A stretch of DNA of 64,000 nt from Adiantum capillus-veneris (lineage: Eukaryota > Streptophyta > Polypodiopsida > Polypodiales > Pteridaceae), in the NCBI GenBank assembly GCA_014529385.2, contig CM043964.1, forward strand, positions 3,025,497 through 3,089,496. Reading direction: 5' to 3'. Below the pieces are notes generated by a model. That model saw nothing but the letters and a program-made list of their open reading frames with translations. It did not search any database and was not told where the DNA came from. A program made the position numbers and the translations under genes. Position 1 is the stretch's first letter. The number at the start of each line of letters is the position of its first letter. Below are positions 30,672-42,957 of the stretch, piece after piece.

Positions 30672-32391
30672 ATGGCTGGCAATAATCAAGAGAGTAGAAT
30701 GAACATTAATAGCTTTGATTTTGCCCATGAAGGTGCTAATGATAATGTCCCCATGTTTGTGAATTATCTCGTTACTAGGTTGCATCAAGCTATGGGCAAA
30801 TTTGCTTTGCAAGCCGGAGTTACTCAACAACTTCGTGCTTATGGAATTTCCCTTCCTGTCCAAGAGGAGAGAGAGCTTAAGAGGCCTCTTGAAGAGACCC
30901 CCAAAACAAGACTCTCTCCCATTTGAGAGGAGGAATTTAAAGAGCAAGAAAGCAATGAAACTTTAAGTTCCTCTGAAGGTGTGGCTCCATGAAGACGGCG
31001 GTCTAGAGATCACCACTCCTCCCAAGAGAAAAAGATCAACACACAGTCCCTCTCCTTGTCATTTCAAAAGAGAAGAGAGGAAACAAAGGAAGAAAAGGGC
31101 TAGGATGTTGTCACCCTATTCTCCTTCTTTTTCACCTTCCTCCTCTTTTGATGAAAGCTATGGCTATTCTCCTAGAGAATATAGGAGGGGAAGACATCGC
31201 AAATCATACCTTGCATGGCGAAGGTCCCAAAAGCTAAATAAGTTCAAGGAGGGAGGAAAGAGTATCTCTTTTCTCACCTATGATGGCACCTTTGGTGCTA
31301 CCGACAAAGTGTTGTCCTTCATCCAGTAATTTGATGCAGCCTTTGGAGACGAGGGCTTCACGCATTCCTCCAAGCTACACCATGTAGCTATGCACTTCCA
31401 AAAGTCAGCTCGTCAATGGTGGGCTAGCCTTCGTGGCAACGACAAAGCCCCAAAGACATGGAAAACTCTACGAGTTTCCATCATGAAGCAATTACTTGCA
31501 AGCGATGCAAAGGCCAAAGTGCTTACCGAATGGCATAACTTGAAGCTTCTCTCTCATGAGTCTATCCACAAGTATGTACACAAGTTTTGGGATCTATATC
31601 TCAACGCTACTGTCTTTCAAAAGATAGACTTTGCCGAGCAAAGGCAACAATTCTGTGCGGGATTACCTGAAGAGATACTCGAATACATAAACTCTCCACG
31701 GCGTGGTTCTATTAGCGAAGTAATTTATCACACCATGGTTGCTTCACGTATCAATTTCCATCAAGGGGCTAGAGGGAATGTCAAGCCCATGGAAAACAAA
31801 GACAAAAATGATGCAAAGGGGAAAACCAATGCTCAAAATTCTTCCCAAGGCACTTCCAACAACAACAACAACAATCGGTCCAAGGAGAAGGGAGTTTACA
31901 AAGGCAAAAACAAACTCTCTCCTGAAGAGCTTGAAGCTTTTTGCAAGGACCATAAGTGCTTCAAGTGTGGGGAGCAAGGACATGGCTATCGTTCTTGCCC
32001 CAAAGAGAATGCTCGCAGTGAGACTCCTAGGGCTTCCACCATCGAAGCTCCAAAACAGGATGCTCATTGTTGCAAAGGATCATCACTTTCCTATGCTTGG
32101 AGAAAGGTAAGAGAGCATGGTGCCTTCATCTTGTTTGACCCTGGCTTTACTCACAACTTCATATCAACGGAGCTGGCCACCAAGTTGGGCATTCAAGATT
32201 TTGAGATGGGAGATATGGTAATGGTTGACACAGCTTTCAAGGAACAGCAAGCCTTCGTTACTCCCTTGATTGGGAAGTTGAGGCTTCATGTCCAAAGATA
32301 CGTCGACAAAGAAGACTTTTTCATCTCTCCTGTCCAACATGAGGATGCTATCCTAGGGGCCCCATGGTTTGATTGCATGGCTGCCATATGA
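30672..32391 (+). pseudogene. Gag with zinc knuckle and protease, chromovirus B
   Basis: The likely start is ATG 30672 (MAGNNQESRMN). The frame breaks at 30926, resumes 30979-31329 (basic, Arg/Ser-rich), and a TAA at 31327-31329 precedes the Gag core at 31390-32391. That core has SARQWWASLRGND, the typical W-x-x-L core of Gag, KYVHKFWDLY and FCAGLPEEI. The knuckle CFKCGEQGHGYRSC (CX2CX4HX4C) is at about residue 190 of that segment. The protease has LFDPGFTHNFIS, where DPG replaces the usual DSG/DTG, and ends with ILGAPWFDCM. The altered triad may itself be inactivating. Confidence 0.85.
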
Positions 32392-33468
32392 AGTTCCCTA
32401 AAAGGATAATCTACTTCACCTATAGAGGAAAGAACATGTATATAGATGCTAGTGAGCGTGATAAAAGTATTCCACTTGTAAATCCTCTTGCTTTTGATAA
32501 TTCAATGAAGAGCTCAGTTTTTGCGTACATGATTTTCGTCAAAGAGTCTCAAAAAGATCTTAATGTTTCATCAAATGTAAATGGTAGGAGTCAAGAAGAG
32601 CTAGACTTGTCTAATTTTCTAAAAACATTCCAAGATGTGTTCGTCGATGATATCCCTATGGACTTAACTTCAAATCGAGGGGATGATGACCATCGAATTG
32701 AGCTCCCTCCAGGAAGCTCACTACCTAACAAGCCTCCTTATCGAGTCTCACAAGCTCAATAAGAGGAGATCATGAGGCAAGCACATGAATTGGTAGACAA
32801 AATGGAGGGTGAGGCCTAGTTCCTCTCCCTTTTGTTCTCCAGTCCTTTTAGTGCAAAAGAAAGATGGTACATACCATATGTGTGTGCGCTATAGAGCACT
32901 AAACCATATCCCTATCAAAAACAGATTTCCCATGTCTCAAGTAGAAGATCTGTTTGATAAGCTACAAGGCTCTACCTACTTCATTAGGATTGACCTTAAA
33001 AGTGGCTATCATCAAATAAGGATAGTGGATGAAGATATCCTAAAAATCGCGTTTCGCACAATGTTTGGTCTTTATGAATATCTAGTCATGCCTTTTGGTT
33101 TGACTACTGCACCAGTTATGTTCAATCGTCTAATGGAGAAAATTTTTAGACCTTATTGCAAATTCATTGGATTGTTTTTTGATGATATCATCATTTACTC
33201 CAAGTCTTTGGAGTAACATAAGAAACATCTCCAAGTGATTTTTCAAGCATTGAGGGAGAACAAGCTTTTTCACAACCAAAAGAAAAGCAAATTTTTCCTC
33301 CAAGAGATTCAATACCTAGGTCATATTATCTCTCAAGATGGTATCCGTATGGATCCATCAAAGTTAGAGGTAATAAAAGCATGGACTAATCCAAGGAATC
33401 TACATGAGCTAAGAAGATGTATTGGTATGTGCGCATACTATAGACGCTTCATAGCAAAATTCTCTTAA
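32373..33468 (+). pseudogene. reverse transcriptase, chromovirus B
   Basis: The segment 32373-32762 is the protease-RT linker ending ELPPGSSLPNKPPYR. RT proper lies at 32809-33216: SSPFCSPVLLVQKKDGT, YRALNHIPIKNRFPM, YFIRIDLKSGYHQI, MPFGLTTAPVMFNRLM and the catalytic FFDDIIIYSKS. A TAA at 33214-33216 precedes the in-frame continuation 33235-33468 (NQKKSKFFLQEIQYLGHIIS, MCAYYRRFI). The catalytic acids remain visible but the frame is broken at about 32390, about 32800, 33214 and 33466. Confidence 0.9.
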
Positions 33469-33572
33469 GTAGCAGGACCACTACATGACTTAACTAAGAA
33501 GAACGTTAAGTATGTATGGACTGCTAAGGAGCAAAATGATTTTGATTAGATCAAGGAGAACCTTACCTCCCA

Positions 33573-33950
33573 ATGAGTCCTCATGCTTTCGGATCTCTCA
33601 AGCCATTTAGGGTCCAATGTGATGCTTGTGGTGATTGCCTTGGAGCAGTTTTGCTTCAAGAAGGGCATGACATAGCATATGAGAGCCGAACGCTCAATAT
33701 GGATGAACGAGTCTGGGGAATTTATGAGAAAGAGCTTTTAGCTGTTCTACATGCCCTAGACACATGGAAGCACTACCTATTGGGGACTCCATTTATTCTA
33801 TGAACCGACCACCAAAGTCTCAAGTATTTCATGACGCAAACCAAGCTTTTCGAGAAACAAATGATCTGGGAAAATTTTCTTTTGCAATTTAATTTCCATA
33901 TTTCTCACATTACTGGGAAGCACAATTAAGTGGCCGATGCACTTTCACGA
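33573..33950 (+). pseudogene. RNase H, chromovirus B
   Basis: VQCDACGDCLGAVLLQEG holds the first catalytic Asp; YEKELLAVLHALDTWKHYL holds the Glu. After an in-frame stop at 33801-33803 come TDHQSLKYF and MADALSRQ, the usual end of gypsy RNase H. It lies in a different phase from the RT segment. Confidence 0.88.
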
Positions 33951-34983
33951 CAACCAAAAGTTAATGCCATGTCTATAGCTACTCACAATGATCTATCCTC
34001 TATGATAGATGAGTATGCTACTAACCCTAACTTTAGAGACATAATGTCAGCCCTTGCTTTGGGAAAGAAAGAGGAACTATTCACCTTGCAGGATGGTTAT
34101 CTTCTCCATGGAAATAGGCTATGTGCTACCCATTCCCTTCGTGAGAAAATTATGTATGAATCCCATGCTCCTCCCTATACGGGATGATAGAGGTATTCAA
34201 CCTACTCTTCGAGGAGTAGAGACGTATTTCTATTGGCCTACCATGAAAGTGGACATACAAGAGTATGTTTCAAAATGCGTAGTATGCCAAAATACCAAAT
34301 ATCATAGAGGAAAGCAACCTGGATTACTTCAGCCATTGCCTATCCCACGTTCACCATGGGAGAGTATATCCATGGATTTCATCTTTGGATTGCCCAAGTC
34401 TATCCATGTGAATACGGGAATATAGACAATAGTTGACAGGTTTAGCAAGGAAGCACACTTTATTCCTGTTAAAAAGACTATTAAGGAACACCAAATGGAA
34501 CCTCTCTTCATATCACAGATTTTCAAACACCATGGATTACCAACATCCATCGTGTCAGATAGACATCCTTGAATGACCAATAATTTTTGGAAAGGTCTCT
34601 TTGAAAATATAGGAACAAGATTGAATTTCTCTTTGGCCTATCATCCACAAACGGATGGCCAAAGTGAGATAGTCAATCTTACGATACTCGATCTACTCAA
34701 GACTTATGTTACCAAAGTAGATCAACGCTCACAATGGGAAAAGTACTTACCTCTTGTAGAGTATGCCTACAATAATACAATACATACTTCTACGAGAAAA
34801 GTACCTTTTGAGATCATTGAGGGAAGACCTAAAAGTCCCTTGCTACTCAAAGTACATGGGAAGATCTTTGCCATCGATGAGTATAGACGTGACCTACAAG
34901 AATATTTTCAAAAGATTAAGGAGGCTATATCCATATCTCAACAAAGGCAAAAAACTGTTGCTGACAAACACAGAAGGGCCTAA
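33930..34983 (+). pseudogene. integrase, chromovirus B
   Basis: The zinc-binding region spans a phase change near 34187 (MYESHAPPYTG, then CVVCQNTKYHRGKQ). The catalytic core shows SISMDFIFGLPKS, then VSDRHP with TGA at 34570-34572, then YHPQTDGQSEIVNLT with the Glu. Later parts read YLPLVEYAYNNTIHTST and PFEIIEGRPKSP. A stop near 34423 breaks the core. It inserted the cDNA in the ancestral element. Confidence 0.9.
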
Positions 34984-35118
34984 ACATTCAAAGAAAATGG
35001 TTGGGTCTTGCTTAAGTTTCCTAAGGCTTGATTAAGGCAAACCACGGGCAAAAATCCTACGGGCCATCAAAAATATTATGCTAAGCTAGCAAAACGATAT
35101 TGTGGTCCTTTCCAAATC

Positions 35119-35397
35119 TTGAAGCCCATCAATGAGATGGCTTACCAACTCAAGTTGCCCAGCCATTGGCTCATACACAATTCCTTTCATGTGAGTCTAC
35201 TTAAGCCCTACAAAGGAGAGCCACCAAGTAAACCAATTATTGAAGACCCTCCCAAAGTTGAAGACCAAAAAGAGGTCCTACAACCCGAAGCTATCCTTCG
35301 GCATGAATACAAGGTACTACGACATGGTAAGATTATCCGACGGTATCTTATTAAGTTCAAAAATTATACTTTTGAAGATGCTAGATGGATGCAATGA
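35119..35397 (+). pseudogene. integrase C-terminus with chromodomain, chromovirus B
   Basis: NSFHVSLLKPYKG is the conserved link before the chromodomain. It is followed by EAILRHEYKVLRHGKIIRRY, LIKFKNYTFEDARWM, a chromodomain with the aromatic residues of the methyl-lysine pocket region (Y and W visible). This places the element among chromoviruses, whose integration is guided by chromatin marks. The frame before it (34984-35118) contains a TAA at 34981-34983 and further changes. Confidence 0.9.
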
Positions 35398-35783
35398 ATA
35401 TAGCTTAAGGATAGTATGAACCTTGTCAATCCTTACAAGAGTAACCAAATGTACAAATTTCTTTTAAATGACCCATGTTTTTGTCTTATAAGACTAGTTC
35501 TCTTTCTAATTGTGCACAAAATTAAATAGTATGCATGCTTAGAATCATGTTTGTGATGACGACGTCTCTCAAACACCAAGTAGAATTTGTCACTCTACTT
35601 TGGGAGAACGAAATGGACTAAAGAGCAGACATGCGTGCAACAGCTATGTCTCCCAAGCACCAAATGGATTAGTCATCCATGTTGGAAAGATGTAGAGTAA
35701 AAATGGATCCTCTACCCGCTAAGTAAGATTGACCAATGACTAAGGCTTTATCTCTTCTACCTCATAGTCGAGGACGACTATGA
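35398..35783 (+). other. 3' untranslated part of chromovirus B
   Basis: Non-coding sequence between the chromodomain stop and the polypurine tract. It contains a repeated CTCTCAAACACCAAGTAGAATT / CTCCCAAGCACCAAATGGATT motif at about 35566-35670. Confidence 0.55.
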
Positions 35784-35785
35784 TT

Positions 35786-35800
35786 TCAAGGGAGAGAAAA
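35786..35800 (+). other. polypurine tract of chromovirus B
   Basis: AAGGGAGAGAAAA immediately precedes the 3' LTR. The LTR here starts AGCCATAAAA instead of TGTCATAAAA, so its terminal dinucleotide is mutated. Confidence 0.8.
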
Positions 35801-38758
35801 AGCCATAAAATCTAATATCTAACCAACCCAAATGATTTTCTCATATTAAACTAATCATTTAAAGTGGGAGAATAAACGGGAACAAGGGTTAAGATATAGA
35901 CATGTGCTTATAGATCTATCCCAACACAGGGCCAATGGTAAAGGGACCCAAATGAGAGATGGTATATCAAAGATCAAGGCTAACCAATGGCGCATAAGAC
36001 CTTAGGGTTAGCTTCATTGAAGACCTCCAATAGTTAGTGTAAAAGTACTTTGACCTTAGGTAAGCTAGGGCTGAGCTTGAGATGGAAACTCGGCCCAAGC
36101 TTGAAGTGCTTGAGGTGGGAACCTGGCCCAAGCTTAAGGTGCTTGAGGTGCTTGATGACTGAGGTGCTTGAGATGCTTGAGGTTCTTGATGATTGAGATT
36201 GTTGAGATGCTTGACATGCTTGAGATGCTAGGGTTGTATTTGAGGTGAGAACCCAGCCCAAGCTTAAAGTGCTTAAGGGCCAAGCTTGTAGTGGGAACTG
36301 GGCCTAAGCTTGAGGGGCTTGAGGTGTCAAAAATCAAAGATCCAATCGCTACAAGGAGGGGGTGAGCCCTACATGAAGGGGGATGAGAAAGAACACCCAC
36401 ACACTCACACAAGGCATACCTGGTACAAAGAAAGCATAAGGGGCACTTGTCAAGTTCCTCCTCATGTTGCCCTAATGGTGTGTCAGAAGCCTATTGGCTG
36501 GCCACCCAAGGGGTCAAATGATAATTTAGGAGATTTAATTAATTGTCTCTACATTTATCAAGTCCTCTCTCTCAAAGGGGAAAGGGGGACAATTGTCCCA
36601 AGACTACCCTTGTTGCTTGTAATGCCTCCTGCTTGTGATTGGCTAGGCTTGGAGGGGGCCAATGAGCTTCAAGCATGAGGTACAAGGGGGGGTCGACCAA
36701 AGAAACCTAGGGGGTTCTTAGGGGGTATACTCTACTACACACAATCACACACTCTCATTATGCATTGTGAAAAGTGCAAGAGATCCCTCTCCTTATCCAA
36801 GCAAGTAGAGGTTGAGAGCCTACACCAACACTCTTGGTTATAGAGTGCAAATCCAACCAAGAGCCATGCTTCAATGCTTAATCTTGCCATCTTCATTACT
36901 ATGCTTTTATGTATGCTAGCAAGAAGAGTTATGATAATTGAGGAGCTAATTATTTTTCATATGAATGTTTCTTCTTCCTCTTGCCTACCCTCATTCCTTG
37001 CTAGCTCTCTCCACCTTCGAAGGTTTTTGAGGTCTTGGGACTGAGGCTTGGGATAGTTAACACTAGGTTGGTAATGGGACACTTTTATGTCCTGGGACAC
37101 TTTTATGTCCTGTTAGGTGACCATTTTCCTTGAATTATGTCAAGAGTTTCAAAATGGATTTTGAGGTGCTATCTATCTAAAAATTTGTCTCATGAGCTGA
37201 AAAAAACTCGACATTTTTTTGGAATATCAATTCCATCTTTAACCTTGTCCTTGCACAACATTTCACAACCTAAACTATGTGAAAAAACGGGTCCTATTTT
37301 TGCCTTTTTTTCAACGTTTTGCAACTATACCACTCTAGAATTCATGTTTATGAGGTCTATAATGCTAGAGAACTATCTTTAGTAGTCCTCAACATGTCCT
37401 GATGCTTCTAGGGAGAAATAAATATTAAAGTTGTAAGTTATGACCAAATTAAAAAAATTGTCAAATCATGTTTTTTAGCCAATTTTGGCTCTTCTATGAT
37501 TTTTTTGGTGGATTTCATGATATCCAAATGCATTTTTTATTTTCTATGTCGCATATTGTAACATAAAGCTAATTTTCCTTGAGTTTTGGGGCACCTAATA
37601 CCCTATTTTGCATAGTACACAACGATGGTTTATTTTTTCAATTATAGAAGAAAACGAAACATTCTAGTATATCAAGTATAGCTTTTTCAATATTGGTAGT
37701 TTCTTGTGATAACTACATGCATTTTGTAGGTAGTAACCATATCTAGTCATAAGGATCAAATTTGGCTAGATATTGAATAGTTTCTATGGGATTCTATAAC
37801 TCATAATGTTGAACCCAGTTTTTTCATGTTTGCTGTATTTAGCACTTCATCTTTGTCCCCAAGATTCCCCTTGGGAAGAGATGTATTATTATTTTGACAT
37901 GCTCCATGGATTCTTATGAACATAAAGGACAATAGGGAACTAAGAAAATGTGCATATATGATTTGTATTGAGCGTGGCTATAGAAACTTTGATGATAGGT
38001 TTGCAGAATGGTAAAAATTCAACGTTTTCGTACCTATTTATTTTGGCAAAACAAAAAATAGTGAGTGAGAAGCAATCATATGATCTGATCACCAACCCAT
38101 TGAATTTAACTAGGGAATTTATATCAAGTCCTACAAAAATCCCTAATCTTATTTTTATGCAACAAAACGTAAGAAATGACTGTTTTGATGAAAATGCACT
38201 GGTCCATCAACTTTGGAGGCTTGGTGTGACCAAAATATGATAAGTTTTACAAGTTTCTTATTTTTTCCATGTGTAGTAGGCCTTGAACTATAACCTCATG
38301 AAAGGATTTTACAAAATGAGTGGATCTACTATGGTTTTGGAGGTTTTTCTCAAAACCCTGAAAGGACACTTTTATGTCCTGCTAGGTTACCAACCTAGTG
38401 TTAAAGCTTTCTTTAAAGTTTATGATATGCTTGTGATGCATGAAGTTTTTCATCTTGATTGCATCACCTAGGTCACAAGGAACACAAATATTGTATTGTA
38501 ACAAGTCTCCCTTAATGGGAGAAATAATACAAATACATATTGGAGGGGGGACAGGCCCCACATAAATCCTATCCTCAATTGTTGTCATGTTCTCTAAATT
38601 CTCTCTCTTGCAAAAGTATTGTTCATGCAAAGTTAACTAATTGCTATGTTTATGTTGGTATCTTCAACTATGTTCACCCCCTATGCTCACAAGGTTATAC
38701 TTAAAAGTATTCTCATTAATTTTCACTACTCTCAAGTTAATAAGCCAATTCCATTACC
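35801..38758 (+). repeat. 3' LTR of chromovirus B, split by a DNA transposon
   Basis: 35801-37056 and 38405-38758 together match the 5' LTR (about 1.6 kb without the insertion). The last bases read CCATTACC where the 5' copy has CCATTACA. Confidence 0.93.
37061..38400. mobile_element. 1340-bp DNA transposon, CACTAG...CTAGTG ends, TTAA target duplication
   Basis: The ends are CACTAGGTTGGTAA and TTACCAACCTAGTG (14-bp inverted repeat), flanked by TTAA at 37057-37060 and 38401-38404. The undisturbed 5' LTR has a single GTTAAATC here, which confirms the boundaries. Inside the left end GGACACTTTTATGTCC occurs twice, and inside the right end once; each is a 5-bp-stem hairpin. The interior is AT-rich with only short frames (81 and 90 codons) that I cannot identify. 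CACTA elements usually duplicate 3 bp; a 4-bp TTAA is known for Sola3, Kolobok and piggyBac-like groups, so the class is open. Confidence 0.88.
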
Positions 38759-38799
38759 GGGGAGACCTAATGAAAGGATATGATAAGGAGAAAGTAAAA

Positions 38800-39115
38800 A
38801 AAGGAAACAAATATGCAAGGCTTTTAAGAAAGAAAGTCGACCTAAAAATGTCACCAAGTAAATTAAAATTTTGCTCCATGTGGAGGCTTTTGACTACATA
38901 AAAGAGACCTATAGTGGAAACAAGGAATGGGGTGCCAAACAACTTTCAACCTGGCCCAAAAAGATATCTCCTTATCAACCACCAAGACAAAACAAAGAAG
39001 AAAACATAAAATGGACAATAAAGACAATGATTCAGCTAGAGAGTTAGAGACGAGCAAGAAAAGTCCTAAAATTCTTCAAAGGTGGGGTGATGCAAATATA
39101 TCAGGGATAGGAAAT
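38800..39115. other. unassigned sequence right of X copy 2
   Basis: Lys-rich short frame at 38927-39121 only; no family recognised. Confidence 0.35.
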
Positions 39116-39286
39116 TGTTAGGGTTCAAGCCAACTAGTCGAACACTCATCTTACTGATTGCACTAACACGAGATTCTAATTCTCATTTAGAGCTCCATAC
39201 AAAACTCTCTATGTTCTCCTTCCTTGCATAGCACGTTGAGCACACACACATCCACGTATGAACTCTTCACTAGTGGTATCATAGCC
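39116..39286 (+). mobile_element. possible LTR (39116-39269) followed by a primer binding site
   Basis: A TGTTAGGGTTCAAGCC start and a TCTTCA end delimit 154 bp. Four bases later TGGTATCATAGCC (39274-39286) resembles the initiator-Met primer site with one mismatch. No second LTR and no coding domain follow, so this would be a truncated copia-like or TRIM element. Confidence 0.4.
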
Positions 39287-40044
39287 AATTGGTTGTCGAT
39301 GAGAGAGCTTCATAGTTGTGAGTGCTTCATGCACTATTCGGAGTTGATTTGCAGCCATTCTTGAGTGCTTATGGAGGAGAGTATTTGGAGCTAATTTGTA
39401 GCCATTCTTGACAATACTCTAAATCGGCATAACATTTTTTGTAACAGCATTGTCAGAGAGAGCGGTTTTGATGGCTCCTTAGAGCTATGTTTTGAACAAT
39501 TTTTTATGTGTTTCTACTGTGGCTCGGTTATGTGATGTTTAGTCGTTGAAATCTCATATGTTACGAGTTTCATCGATTTTCTAGACTCACAAGTCTACAT
39601 TGTACATAACTATAGATTTTATAGGTTTTCTTGGCAAGATTGCCACTAGAGTCTGATATTTTTACACTTGATAGGTTCTAGTTACTGTATGCTTGACATC
39701 TGTTGTTTGATTTTTCCTAGCCTAGTTGGTTGCAAATTACAAGTTTTGTTAGGAATAGATTCCAGGTTTAGTGAGAGACTTTTGACCAGTGATTGCTTCT
39801 CTTTGGGAGCTTCATGCATATGGAGAGTGGGAATGGGGAACACATCTAACACACACCACAATGCCTCTCTATAGCCCACGGTATTCACAACACCCCTACT
39901 CTCTGGGAAAACACCTTCAAACAACACATTCGCACAGGCAAACCACTGTTTGCACACAAATCAATGCGCCAAAGCGCTCACCAAGACCAAACACATACAC
40001 ATTCATAGTTTCTATTGCACAAGCCAGCAACGCAAACAAAAAAC
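39287..40044. other. unassigned sequence
   Basis: No convincing gene. The frame starting 39789 gains length only because it reads through the CT/GT microsatellite. Confidence 0.35.
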
Positions 40045-40045
40045 T

Positions 40046-40110
<65 letters not shown>

Positions 40111-40113
40111 GTG
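40045..40113. repeat. compound (CT)n(GT)n microsatellite
   Basis: CT units to 40066, then GT units with one GC interruption near 40104. It produces spurious open frames on both strands. Confidence 0.97.
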
Positions 40114-42094
40114 TGCACCACACCAAGCAGTCTGCGGGTTTGCCAGCACCGAGACACCCACAAAGAGATGCAACAGAAAAGAGAAGGGGGTGGGGCATAG
40201 ACAAAATGTTGGGAATTCCAAGATTCATTCAACACCAAAACACTATACCCTTGGTCATTAATCTTGACGGTGCATCCTCTCGACCATTCGGAAAAAATCC
40301 CCAAAAAAGGGTACAAAAATTAGTTTATAGAGCCTCATCTACCATTTTTAGCAAGTCATAGAGCTCCGAACAAGTGTCCACTCGATCTAGAAACATTTGC
40401 ATGTGAAACTACCCTTTGTAAGGTTGTCGACCTCCCTCTTTCTCTCTCAGTGCCTTTGTGCATTGCGGGAAGGGCCCCCTCTCCAAGAAGTAGCACTAGC
40501 GCTAGTGGGAGGCCCCATTGCCTTAAAAAATTGGACCCCTTAGTGGGTGCGGGACCAAGCCCCACAATCATCCATGTCATCACTGTGTCTTGCCCCTACC
40601 GTCAGCCGGTGTCGAGCACTCAACACTGCCGTCATCTTTGGCAACCACCAAAACCTTTACAAACAAACACCGACACCGCTCGCACAATGCCCTATAGGGC
40701 CACCATAGCAATAAGCCACATGAGAGCTCACTCTCTCTCACTTGCACACCACATGTATGTCACGTTCCAACCTTTATCCATTGCTTACCTAGGAGGAAAT
40801 CCATACTCCGAGAAAAACTTTTTGAGCTTATGCAAACCCGAGCAACTTTGTGCAATTAAGTTCCTCAATACTTTAACTTAAGAAATAGATATTGGAAGCT
40901 TAGTTGAAGGCACAACCATTGACTACAAGAATCTTTGGAATCTATGTTTATGAAGGACCTTCAAATAAAGCACAAAATATTGAAGTAAAGTGGTACACGG
41001 TGGTAGCCAAGTTGAAAACATAATTTTAGCTTACAACGATCTTTGGAATATATGTATGTTCAGGAGTTATAGATTTATATTTGGTGAATAAAGATGATGA
41101 TCAACAACCTAAAATTTATACTCTCTTTGATGTAGCAATGGAAACACTTATTTTGTAGCAACTACCAATATCTTTATACATAATAAAAATTATGACGTTA
41201 ATACGCATTCAAAGTACAATGCCAAAAGAAAAAAACCCATGTCCTTGAGGAACTCAACACGTGTTTTCCTAAGGTTACGTAACTCACCATAACTACATAT
41301 GTTTCCAAAGCACCAACTACTCTCACTTAAACAATTAGCACGCACCAAAATAATTTGTCCCCATTTCCATTAATATGTCCAGAGCATTTTTTTGCTAGTC
41401 CATATCATTTGTATGCCAATTTCATATCTATGTTTTAAGCTATAGTTGCATATTCATCCTAATAGCTACTTGTGCTTGTAACCTTTTCCATTCGTTAGAG
41501 CACCATGATATAGAAACTCATGGACATGACAATCCAATGCAAGATTTCAGGAGCAAGTAGTACAAATCTATATAAGGCATATTCATAAGCCTATTAATGT
41601 ACTTCCGATTTGAATTCAAAGTTAAGTGGCCTAGCACATTAAAAAATATAAATAAAAATCCCTTTACATAGTAGGAGCAAAAAGTAACTCCTTAAAGAGA
41701 GGCCTAGCTATTTAGTAATTTTCATGCATGGGTCCAAAATTGCAAGTTACCAGCTTGTTATCGATATAGAAACAAGCTAATACAATTTATTAGAGCCATT
41801 TAAAGAAGGGTACATATATTACATAAATATAAATATATAATGCTATCAGTATATATAGCAAAAGAAGAGAGACTTAAATAAACTAATTGAAAAGAAAAAC
41901 ATTTCTCTGCATAATCCAACTTAGGGGATAATGACATCTTGAAGAAAAAATATTTTCTCGTGTACGAATGGTAGAAACTAAGAGTAAAGCATCACCTCCT
42001 GCAACCAACAGAAGTGCTTTGAATCCCTTTGATGCTCTCATTTTGTTTCAAGTCTAGTCCTTTTCCCATGCCACCAATATTTTCTCATTCATTG
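40114..42094. other. unassigned, largely AT-rich sequence
   Basis: Only short, unrecognised frames. I see no transposon termini or RNA gene. Confidence 0.35.
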
Positions 42095-42096
42095 AT

Positions 42097-42156
<60 letters not shown>
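42095..42156. repeat. compound (TG)n(AG)n microsatellite
   Basis: TG units to 42120, then GA units to 42156. Confidence 0.97.
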
Positions 42157-42158
<2 letters not shown>

Positions 42159-42288
42159 CCTAGAGAGAGAGAGGAATAACATAAGTTTTACCATCATGAA
42201 AATCCCACTTGACCTCAAGGATTTATGTGATTGAACTCATTAGACCTTGAATAACCTCATCTATTTGATTAAGATCATGTGGACTTGT

Positions 42289-42957
<669 letters not shown>

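Larger units (their letters stand above)
28663..38758 (+). mobile_element. Ty3/gypsy chromovirus B, complete structure but broken genes
   Basis: It has a 5' LTR 28663-30259, an initiator-Met-like primer site at 30261, gag, protease, RT, RNase H, integrase, a chromodomain, a polypurine tract and a 3' LTR 35801-38758. The flanks are AGGGA (28658-28662) and GGGGA (38759-38763), a 5-bp duplication with one change. The genes carry many stops and shifts and the LTRs have visibly diverged, so this is an old copy. It sits inside repeat X, and a DNA transposon sits in its 3' LTR. Confidence 0.95.

Noticed and set aside
39789-40361. 190-codon plus frame and overlapping minus frames near 40 kb
   Set aside because: Length comes from reading through a CT/GT microsatellite; flanking residues match nothing known.
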